A stretch of DNA of 6,359 nt, taken from Rhizobiaceae bacterium. GTDB taxonomy: Bacteria; Pseudomonadota; Alphaproteobacteria; Rhizobiales; Rhizobiaceae. Positions 1-6,359 of the stretch are shown here, one piece after another. A program made the translations under genes and the position numbers. The notes below the pieces were generated by a model. It searched no databases. It saw nothing but the letters and a program-made list of their open reading frames with translations, and had not been told where the DNA came from. The stretch spans positions 1 to 6,359 of the forward strand of contig JAJFMR010000283.1 of the NCBI GenBank assembly GCA_020696915.1, given 5' to 3'. Each line of letters begins with the position of its first letter. The stretch's first letter is position 1.

Positions 1-608
1 TCGCGCATCTGAGGCGTGTCCTCGCCCATGAACCTCGCCAGCATGCCGGTCTCGCCGGCCACCGGGCAGATGCAGTTGACGCGGATGTTCTTCGGCGCAA
101 GCTCGACGGCCATGGACTTGGTGGCGGTGATGGCCCAGCCCTTCGAGGCGTTGTACCAGGTCAGCCCGGGACGCGGGCGCAGTCCGGCGGTCGACGCCGT
201 GGTGAGAATGGTGCCGCCGCGCTGCCGTTCCATGACCGGGACCACCGCCAGGGCCGCGTAGTAGACCGCCTTCATGTTGACCGCGTAGATCAGGTCGAAG
301 CTTTCCTCGTCGACGTCCAGCAGGTCGCCATTGCGGTGGGTGTAGCCGGCATTGTTGACCAGTATGTCGACCCGCCCGAAGGCATTCTGCGCGGCATGGA
401 CCATCTCCTCGACGTCCGAGCGGATGGAGACGTCGGTGGACACCGCGATCGCCGCGTCGCCGATCTCTCCGGCCACGCGCTCTGCTCCCCTGGCGTTCAG
501 ATCGGCCACGACCACCCTGGCGCCCTCTTCGGCGAACCGCTTCGCCATGCCCTCGCCGAAGCCCGCGGCGGCCCCGGTGACGATGGCGACCTTGTCCTTC
601 AGGCGCAT
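1..608 (-). CDS. SDR family oxidoreductase (FabG-like), C-terminus cut by window edge
   Basis: A classical short-chain dehydrogenase/reductase, a cytosolic NAD(P)-dependent enzyme that interconverts an alcohol and a ketone or aldehyde. About 202 of the usual ~250 residues are visible; the C-terminal substrate loop and last strand lie off the left edge. From the ATG at 608 the protein begins MRLKDKVAIVTG. It shows the Rossmann glycine motif TGAAAGFG (residues 11-18), an acidic residue after strand 2 (D36 in VVVADLN, which in this family favours NAD over NADP), TDV (58-60), NNAG (85-88), and the catalytic tetrad N111, S139, Y152 and K156 (YNASK). The PVAGETGML segment after strand 6 is also typical. 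The start is well supported: on the minus strand a GGAGGAG Shine-Dalgarno (618-624) lies 9 nt before the ATG. It is co-directional with the upstream aldehyde dehydrogenase, so an alcohol-to-acid pair is plausible. The substrate is unknown; names such as 3-oxoacyl-ACP reductase or glucose 1-dehydrogenase would be over-assignments. Confidence 0.95.
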   Translation of the reverse strand, partial: MRLKDKVAIVTGAAAGFGEGMAKRFAEEGARVVVADLNARGAERVAGEIGDAAIAVSTDVSIRSDVEEMVHAAQNAFGRVDILVNNAGYTHRNGDLLDVDEESFDLIYAVNMKAVYYAALAVVPVMERQRGGTILTTASTAGLRPRPGLTWYNASKGWAITATKSMAVELAPKNIRVNCICPVAGETGMLARFMGEDTPQMR

Positions 609-709
609 GCGGCGTGTCTCCTCCACACGGAGCCGCACGCGAACCATCCGCCCAGGCCTTTGCAGCATGTCCGCTTTTCACCGAATAGCGGAAACGCTCC
701 GTGTTCCCC

Positions 710-734
710 TTCTGCCGCGGTTGCGGAGGCAGAA
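710..734 (-). other. Hairpin in the ALDH-SDR spacer
   Basis: TTCTGCC (710-716) and GGCAGAA (728-734) form a perfect 7-bp stem around an 11-nt loop. It lies 31 nt downstream of the ALDH stop codon in the 156-nt spacer before the SDR start. No run of T follows it on the minus strand, so it is not a standard intrinsic terminator. It could be an mRNA-processing or attenuating structure, or chance in GC-rich DNA. Apart from the SDR ribosome binding site I see nothing else in this spacer. Confidence 0.3.
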
Positions 735-764
735 CCCCGACGCGCTCTTGCTGGTGGGATTGCG

Positions 765-2168
765 TCAGCCATGATTGAACACGATCGTCTTGGTCGCCGA
801 CATGTCGTAGAGGGCCTCGAAACCCTTCTCGCGGCCGTGACCCGATTTCCCGAAACCGCCGAACGGCAGTTCGATGCCGCCGCCCGCGCCGTAGCCGTTG
901 ACGAAGACCTGGCCGGCGCGCACGCCCTTCGCGACGCGGTGCTGGCGGCCGCCGTCCCGTGTCCAGACGCCGGCCACCAGCCCGTATCCGGTACCGTTGG
1001 CAAGCCTCACGGCTTCGCTTTCATCGTCGAAGGGAAACAGCGACAGCACCGGCCCGAAGACCTCCGCCTGCGCGATCTCGGCCGCCGGGTCGACGGGGCC
1101 GAACAGCACGGGCGCGAAATAAAAGCCGCCGGGCGGGGCGCCGGCAACCACGCTGCCGCGCGCCAGAATGGGCGTCCCCGCCGCCTCGGCGGCCTCGGTC
1201 ATGGCGGCGACCCGCGACCTTTGCCGGACACTGATCAGCGCGCCGAGATCGAGGTCCGCGTCATGAGGCCCGGCCGCGAGCCGCCCGAAGCGCTCGGCCA
1301 GCGCGGCGGCCAGTTTTTCGTAGACCGGCCGTTCGATCAGGATTCGGCTGCCTGCCGAGCAGGTCTGGCCGCCATTCTGTATGATGGCGCCGACCAGGAC
1401 TGGAAGCGCGGCTTCGAGGTCGGCATCGGCGAAGACGATCTGCGGCGACTTGCCGCCGAGCTCCATGGTGACGCCACGATTGTTGACGGCTGCCGCCTGC
1501 TGGATCGCCGTGCCGGTCGGCGGCGAGCCCGTGAAGGTGACGTAGTCGACGCCCGGGTGACCGGCAAGTGCTGCACCGGCCTCCTGCCCGTAGCCGGTGA
1601 CGACGTTGAAGACGCCTTCCGGAAAGCCCGCTTCGAGCGCCAGTTCCGCAATGCGCAGTGTCGACAGCGCGGCGTCTTCGGCAGGCTTGACGACCAGCGT
1701 GTTGCCCATGGCGAGCGCGGCGCCCAGCACCCGCGCCAGGATCTGCATCGGATAATTCCAGGGAATGATCCCGGCCACGACGCCGTGCGGCTCCCGCAGG
1801 GTCAGCGCCGTATAGCCCGGCAGGAAAGGAATTGTCTGGCCGTGGATCTTGTCGCCGGCGCCGCCGTAGAATTCGAAAAAGCGCAGCACGGCCGCAACAT
1901 CGGCCTTGCCCTGCGTGAGCGGCTTGCCGGTGTCGCGGGACTCGAGCGCGGCGAGCGCCGCTGCGCTGGCTTCGACGCGCAGGCCGAGCCGGGTCAGGAG
2001 CCGGCCGCGCTCGACCGCCGGCATCCGCCCCCACGGGCCCTCGTCGAAGGCGCGCCGCGCCGCCGCCACGGCACGGCCGACATCGGCACGGCCCGACGCA
2101 GGAATCGAGGCGAAGGCGCGCCCGAGGGCCGAACCGCGGCGGCCGCTTCGACAGATCGGGTGCTCAAT
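765..2168 (-). CDS. NAD(P)-dependent aldehyde dehydrogenase, unusual N-terminus
   Basis: Aldehyde dehydrogenase superfamily enzyme that oxidises an aldehyde to its carboxylic acid with NAD(P)+ in the cytosol. The frame is open up to a TTG at 2270; numbering from there, the landmarks are PWNYP with oxyanion-hole N172, VKPAE with cofactor-binding K195, FTGSPPTG (246-253), TMELGGKSP with general base E270, GGQTCSAGSR with nucleophile C304, EVFGPV with E403, and PFGGFGKSGHGRE (469-481). The catalytic core is therefore complete. The N-terminus is odd. The only good Shine-Dalgarno (AAGGAG, 2182-2177) sits 8 nt before an in-frame ATT at 2168 and 9 nt before an out-of-frame TTG at 2167. No ATG, GTG or TTG in frame lies near it. 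Residues encoded upstream of 2168 are Arg-rich and unlike the family, and the usual N-terminal NG.W and DPATG segments are missing. From 2168 the product is ~467 residues, slightly short for a family of about 475-500. The choices are an ATT start, a TTG start plus a frameshift, or the TTG at 2270. Its substrate is not identifiable. It is divergent from zwf and upstream of the SDR. Confidence 0.9.
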   Translation of the reverse strand: MEHPICRSGRRGSALGRAFASIPASGRADVGRAVAAARRAFDEGPWGRMPAVERGRLLTRLGLRVEASAAALAALESRDTGKPLTQGKADVAAVLRFFEFYGGAGDKIHGQTIPFLPGYTALTLREPHGVVAGIIPWNYPMQILARVLGAALAMGNTLVVKPAEDAALSTLRIAELALEAGFPEGVFNVVTGYGQEAGAALAGHPGVDYVTFTGSPPTGTAIQQAAAVNNRGVTMELGGKSPQIVFADADLEAALPVLVGAIIQNGGQTCSAGSRILIERPVYEKLAAALAERFGRLAAGPHDADLDLGALISVRQRSRVAAMTEAAEAAGTPILARGSVVAGAPPGGFYFAPVLFGPVDPAAEIAQAEVFGPVLSLFPFDDESEAVRLANGTGYGLVAGVWTRDGGRQHRVAKGVRAGQVFVNGYGAGGGIELPFGGFGKSGHGREKGFEALYDMSATKTIVFNHG

Positions 2169-2345
2169 CGCCGAATCTCCTTGAAATGACCATGCCCGGG
2201 TTCTACTGCCGCTTTCTGGTCGGCGGCAATCCCGGCCGCGGCGGACAACCGCGCTCGCTATGACCGTCAAACGCCGAAATGTCTGCCGCTGGACTTTCTA
2301 AATCGATTTGCATAAGGGATCGCCAGCGCTGTGACGGAACCGGAC
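2169..2345. promoter_or_regulatory. Divergent ALDH/zwf intergenic region with AT-rich palindrome
   Basis: This segment must carry the promoters of the divergent ALDH and zwf genes. It is mostly GC-rich, with one AT-rich patch at about 2294-2316 that contains the perfect 10-bp palindrome AAATCGATTT (2300-2309), 37 nt before the zwf ATG. The position suits an operator or promoter element for zwf. The overlapping TCTAAA (2297-2302) matches four of six bases of a -10 box, but I see no good -35 box at the right distance. AAGGGA (2314-2319) is a possible zwf ribosome binding site, 11 nt before the upstream GTG at 2331. The regulator, if any, cannot be named from the sequence. Confidence 0.4.
2177..2182 (-). 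promoter_or_regulatory. Shine-Dalgarno AAGGAG for the ALDH
   Basis: On the minus strand AAGGAG is followed by ATTCGGCG and then ATTGAG. It is the only strong ribosome binding site upstream of the ALDH core and marks initiation close to 2168. The codon it serves is either ATT (in the ALDH frame) or TTG (one base later, shifted frame). A nine-codon ATG ORF (2193-2164, MVISRRFGD) spans the site and ends in a TGA that overlaps both candidate starts, so translational coupling is formally possible. That short ORF has no convincing ribosome binding site of its own. Confidence 0.5.
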
Positions 2346-3793
<1,448 letters not shown>

Positions 3794-3812
<19 letters not shown>

Positions 3813-4498
3813 GAAACGGCCGCGAAGTGCTTCGCTTCGGCAGCCGGGGCGAACTCGCCCGGGGCCTCGCCGGCCAGGTTGCCGACGTGCTCGGCCAAGC
3901 CGTCTCGAGGCGCGGCGCCGGCTTTGTCGCGGTCTCCGGCGGCACCACGCCGGCGGCCTTCTTCGCCGAACTCGCCGGCCGCCCGCTCGACTGGGAGAGG
4001 ATCGTCGTGACCCTCGTCGACGAACGCCTGGTGCCGCCGGACTCTGCCCGGGCCAATCAGCTTCTGGTGAGGGAGCGCCTTCTGGTCGGTCCGGCCGCCC
4101 GGGCCCGGTTCGTGCCGCTGTTCGAGGGCGGAAGCACGCAAGGCGCGGGGGCGCGGGCTGAAATCGCGCTCCGCGACCTGCCCTGGCCGCTCGATGCCGC
4201 CATACTGGGCATGGGCGTCGACGGGCACACTGCCTCGTTCTTTCCGGATGCCGAAAATCTCGAGGCGCTCCTCGATCAACACGGGGCGAAAATCGTGCTG
4301 CCGGTGAAGGCGGCGGGCGCCGCAGAGCAGCGGCTGACACTGACAATGCCGGCACTTGCGAAAGCCGGCCTGCTCGCGCTGCACATCGAGGGCGAGGAAA
4401 AGGCCGCGGTGCTCGACCGGGTGCTGCTGGACGACGAGACGCTGCCGGTCGGCGCCGTGTTCGACCAGGCGACCGTGAAGGTTTTCTGGGCGGCGTAG
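3794..4498 (+). CDS. pgl: 6-phosphogluconolactonase (DevB/SOL type)
   Basis: Hydrolyses 6-phosphogluconolactone, the Zwf product, to 6-phosphogluconate in the cytosol. The 234 residues match the usual length of the DevB/SOL family, which is related to glucosamine-6-phosphate isomerase. Motifs in order are AVSGGTTP (46-53, phosphate binding), VDERLVPPDSARAN (75-88), and LGMGVDGHTASFFP (138-151) carrying the D143-G-H145 catalytic signature. The GTG start at 3794 lies inside the end of zwf, with GGGA at 3781-3784 as a likely ribosome binding site 9 nt upstream. The 19-nt overlap suggests translational coupling with zwf. A GTG at 3827, just after the zwf stop, is an alternative start that would remove 11 poorly conserved residues. 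In many rhizobia edd follows pgl; here the next gene is convergent and unrelated. Confidence 0.96.
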
Positions 4499-4504
4499 TC
4501 GGTG

Positions 4505-4521
4505 CTGCGGCATTGCCGCAG
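4505..4521. terminator. Hairpin between convergent pgl and VWA genes
   Basis: CTGCGGC (4505-4511) and GCCGCAG (4515-4521) form a perfect 7-bp, almost all-GC stem closed by the three bases ATT. It sits in the 30-nt gap between the convergent pgl stop (4498) and the VWA gene stop (4529). This is where a shared bidirectional terminator would be expected. No T tract follows on either strand, so it is not a textbook intrinsic terminator; it may pause or stabilise the 3' ends, or act with Rho. Confidence 0.5.
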
Positions 4522-4528
4522 GCGCGGC

Positions 4529-5494
4529 TCACTCGAGCGTCAGTTCCGTTCGCTCGCCGGCCCTCACGGTGACCGCCATTTCCCTCGCCGCGCCATCGCG
4601 CTGACGCTTGCCGACCACGGCATAGTCGCCCGCCGGCAACGTCACCCGGTGGCTGTCGGAATAGGCGAGACCGAAGGATTTGCGGTTTCCCTGAATGTCC
4701 TTCCTTGCGGAAAAGACGGCGATCTCCGAGAAGCCGGGCGCCGAAACGGCGAGCACGCCGGCGCCGAGCACCGCCTCGACCTGCTTCGCTTCGCCGGCGC
4801 GGATGCTGAAAGGCTGCTCGACCGAAGCCTCCTCCAGCCGCGCGATCACCACATAGTCGCCGGTGGGCAGGTCGAAGGCGCTGTCCGGCCCATAGGTGGT
4901 GCCGACATCCTGCCGGGAGCCGTCGATCTTTTTCGCCGCCTTGACGACGTTGAAGGCGACGCCCGCCGCCTCGACCCTGTCACCGCCCTCCGCATACCAG
5001 GCATTGACGACGACATGCCCGACCCCGACGACGATGTCCTTCTCCACCGTGTCGCCGGCCGCCAGCATGATGGTCTCGCTGACCTCGCCGCCGCCGATCT
5101 TCACCGTCACCTTCTGCTCGCCGGCCGGCAGCACTTCGCTGGTGTCGCCGTAGAAGGTGGCGGTGCGCTCCCCCCCAGGATAGTCGACGACGACGGCCGC
5201 GCCCTCGGCGACGGCGGCCCCTTCGGCCGGGCGCGGGTGGATGATCAGCCTGCCGGCGTCGAGCACGAAGACGGGTGCGGCGGGTCGATCCTCGTCGAGC
5301 GTGACCTTCCGTTCGACCTCCGCCTGGCCGAGCCGGGCCGTGACGACATAGTCGCCGGGCGGCAGCGATCCCTTGTAGGAATTGTACTCCGTCGTGACAT
5401 ACGCGCCGCTGCCGCCCGCCGCGTCGGCCTTGCGGATGACCCAGGACTGGCCGGCGTCGCCGAGCACCGATCCTCCGTCGCCCAGCACCAGTGT
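4529..5494 (-). repeat. Four diverged ~80-residue protein repeats in the VWA gene
   Basis: Encodes residues 241-561 of the VWA protein. The anchor L-P-x-G-[DE]-x-x-V recurs at residues 284 (LPPGDYVV), 362 (LPAGEQKV), 449 (LPTGDYVV) and 526 (LPAGDYAV), spaced 78, 87 and 77 residues. Each of the last three anchors is preceded by a segment opening with a pattern like G-x-L-x-V (AGRLIIHP, VGHVVVNA, AGVLAVSA); the first opens with TLVLGDGG. Each anchor is followed by a charged strand and then a V/I-x-L-(x)-A/D-G-D/E turn. The alternation of hydrophobic residues suggests tandem beta-sandwich modules, similar in flavour to PEGA or carboxypeptidase-regulatory-like domains. The fold is an inference. 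Confidence 0.75.
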
Positions 5495-6214
5495 CGGCGT
5501 AAAGTTGAATTCTGGCGCTGTCGGCTCCGGCGCGGGCTCCGGCTCGGGGGTGGGCGCCGGGTCCGCGGTCGGAGCGGGTTCGGCTGCGGCTTCGATGGTG
5601 ACTGCCGCAACCAGCGCCTCGCTAAGACCTGCCTCGTCGGCGGCCTCGATGTAGCGTCCGCCGGTATTCTCGGCGAGGCAGGCGACGTCCCTGCCCTGCT
5701 CGGCGGTCAGCCCGAAGCCGACCACATGCGCGGTGAAGTCGATGCCGCCCTGCTCGAGCTCGGTGGCGACGGCGCAGGGATCGGCATTGCAGGTTTCGAT
5801 GCCATCGGTGATGAGGATCACGGTGGCCTTGACTCCGGTGTATTTCAGCGATTCGGCGGCCTGCCTGACGGCGGCCGACAGCGGCGTCTTGCCAAGGAAC
5901 TTCAGGCCCTCGGCGGCCGCGGTGATGGCGCCGGCGCTGGCCCTGGCCGGCGGCACGACCAACTCGATGTCCTCGCAGGAGCCCTTCTCGCGGTGGCCGT
6001 AGGCCATGAGGCCGAGCTCGAGTTCGGCGGGCAGCCTCGAGAGCACCCCGCGCAGCGTGCTGCGCGCGATCTCGAGCTTCGGCCTGCCGTCGATCTGGCC
6101 CCACATCGAGCCCGACGCGTCGAGAACGATGATCGCCCGGTCGGCGGCGCCGGCCATCGAGCTCACGAAGAGGACGGGCAACGCCGCCAATATTCCGCGC
6201 CAAGCTCGCGCCAT
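4529..6214 (-). CDS. Secreted VWA-domain protein with four C-terminal repeats
   Basis: A 561-residue exported protein with an N-terminal von Willebrand factor A domain, a metal-dependent binding fold. Residues 1-23 form a Sec-type signal peptide: MARAWR, a hydrophobic stretch, then SSMAGA|AD as likely cleavage site. The VWA domain spans about 26-205 and keeps the metal-ion-dependent adhesion site: D32-x-S34-x-S36 (LDASGSM), T110 in GKTPLS, and D137 in LITDGIETC. A linker rich in Pro, Glu and Ala follows (about 208-236), then four diverged ~80-residue repeats to the C-terminus. No transmembrane segment, lipobox or sorting signal is evident, so it is probably periplasmic or released. Four cysteines (80, 142, 147, 179), all in the VWA domain, could form disulfides after export. 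The ATG at 6214 is supported by GGGGAG (6227-6222) 7 nt upstream. Similar proteins are often labelled VWA domain protein or Ca-activated chloride channel homologue; the channel label is not justified here. Ligand and role are unknown. It is convergent with pgl and has no clear partner in the window. Confidence 0.93.
   Translation of the reverse strand: MARAWRGILAALPVLFVSSMAGAADRAIIVLDASGSMWGQIDGRPKLEIARSTLRGVLSRLPAELELGLMAYGHREKGSCEDIELVVPPARASAGAITAAAEGLKFLGKTPLSAAVRQAAESLKYTGVKATVILITDGIETCNADPCAVATELEQGGIDFTAHVVGFGLTAEQGRDVACLAENTGGRYIEAADEAGLSEALVAAVTIEAAAEPAPTADPAPTPEPEPAPEPTAPEFNFTPTLVLGDGGSVLGDAGQSWVIRKADAAGGSGAYVTTEYNSYKGSLPPGDYVVTARLGQAEVERKVTLDEDRPAAPVFVLDAGRLIIHPRPAEGAAVAEGAAVVVDYPGGERTATFYGDTSEVLPAGEQKVTVKIGGGEVSETIMLAAGDTVEKDIVVGVGHVVVNAWYAEGGDRVEAAGVAFNVVKAAKKIDGSRQDVGTTYGPDSAFDLPTGDYVVIARLEEASVEQPFSIRAGEAKQVEAVLGAGVLAVSAPGFSEIAVFSARKDIQGNRKSFGLAYSDSHRVTLPAGDYAVVGKRQRDGAAREMAVTVRAGERTELTLE
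5507..5593 (-). other. Pro/Glu/Ala-rich linker coding segment
   Basis: Encodes about residues 208-236 of the VWA protein, a low-complexity run dominated by alternating proline with alanine, glutamate, threonine and aspartate (for example PAPTPEPEPAPEP). It is acidic and expected to be extended, and it separates the VWA domain from the beta-rich repeats. Such linkers are common in exported bacterial proteins. Confidence 0.8.
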
Positions 6215-6359
6215 GCCGTCACTCCCCGGGAATCAGGCCGCATGGCCTCGTGGCCGAAGGCTAGGTGAGCTGCCGCGCCGTTACAAGACAGACAGCCGTC
6301 TCCCATCCCTCTCCCAGGCTATCGCACCTGGAAAAACCGCAACGCGAGGGAGGGGAGAG
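6215..6359 (-). promoter_or_regulatory. Upstream region of the VWA gene
   Basis: No gene is visible here on either strand. Next to the start codon lies the GGGGAG ribosome binding site (6222-6227). Farther up is a small stem AGGCC/GGCCT (6235-6248). A polypurine/polypyrimidine stretch (6301-6315) pairs with the right edge as CTCTCCC (6309-6315) and GGGAGAG (6353-6359), enclosing a CCAGG/CCTGG stem (6314-6318 and 6327-6331). A TTGTAA-17-TAGCCT arrangement on the minus strand is a weak promoter candidate. The promoter must lie here or beyond the window, but I cannot place it firmly. Confidence 0.3.

Noticed and set aside
336..2189. 617-codon open frame on the plus strand opposite the ALDH and SDR
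   Set aside because: It runs antisense to two genes with full catalytic motifs. The product is Arg/Gly/Ala-rich with no recognisable domain, the usual shadow of high-GC codon use.
2164..2193. Nine-codon ORF MVISRRFGD as a leader peptide for the ALDH
   Set aside because: Its TGA overlaps the candidate ALDH starts, but it has no good ribosome binding site and no attenuator-like codon run or downstream structure. I mention it only as context.
2265..2270. TTGACG on the minus strand as a -35 box for the ALDH
   Set aside because: It matches five of six bases of the consensus, but no acceptable -10 hexamer lies 16-18 nt downstream.
4502..6268. 588-codon open frame on the plus strand opposite the VWA gene
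   Set aside because: The minus strand carries a signal peptide, an intact metal site and a good ribosome binding site. The plus-strand product shows no domain and mirrors the repeats only because it is antisense to them.
6309..6359. Nested inverted repeats at the right edge as an intrinsic terminator
   Set aside because: The CCAGG/CCTGG stem is followed by A on the plus strand and preceded, not followed, by T on the minus strand, so the polarity is wrong for a terminator. The outer arm touches the window edge.

Overview
The window is GC-rich coding DNA from what looks like an alphaproteobacterium, most likely of the rhizobial order Hyphomicrobiales. This rests on the strong G/C bias at third codon positions, the rhizobial-type N-terminus of the glucose-6-phosphate dehydrogenase, and the adjacent zwf-pgl pair. 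The assignment is an inference from family resemblance, not from a database search. Five protein-coding genes fill almost the whole window. I see no RNA gene, insertion sequence, CRISPR array or prophage element.

Layout. Positions 1-608 (minus strand) hold the first ~202 residues of a classical short-chain dehydrogenase/reductase (SDR) whose C-terminus lies outside the window. A 156-nt spacer with a small hairpin separates it from an aldehyde dehydrogenase (ALDH) of about 467 residues on the same strand, ending at 765. The ALDH catalytic core is complete, but its N-terminus is odd: the good Shine-Dalgarno sequence sits in front of an ATTG, and no standard start codon lies in the right frame there. 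A 162-nt intergenic region containing an AT-rich palindrome separates the ALDH from the divergent plus-strand pair zwf (glucose-6-phosphate dehydrogenase, to 3812) and pgl (6-phosphogluconolactonase, 3794-4498), which overlap by 19 nt. A 30-nt gap with a perfect 7-bp hairpin separates pgl from the convergent minus-strand gene at 4529-6214, a secreted von Willebrand factor A (VWA) protein with a Pro/Glu/Ala linker and four diverged repeats. The last 145 nt are the upstream region of that gene.

How the genes work together. Zwf and Pgl are consecutive steps turning glucose-6-phosphate into 6-phosphogluconate while making NAD(P)H, feeding the Entner-Doudoroff and/or pentose phosphate routes. The overlap argues for one transcript with translational coupling. 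The edd gene that often follows zwf-pgl in rhizobia is not immediately downstream here. The SDR and ALDH could act in sequence on an alcohol and its aldehyde, but their substrates cannot be read from the sequence. The VWA gene has no evident functional link to its neighbours.

Overall this is mostly ordinary chromosomal metabolism. The points most worth checking are the ALDH start region, the repeat architecture of the VWA protein, and the zwf-ALDH intergenic palindrome. I did not find convincing evidence of a new multi-gene system.
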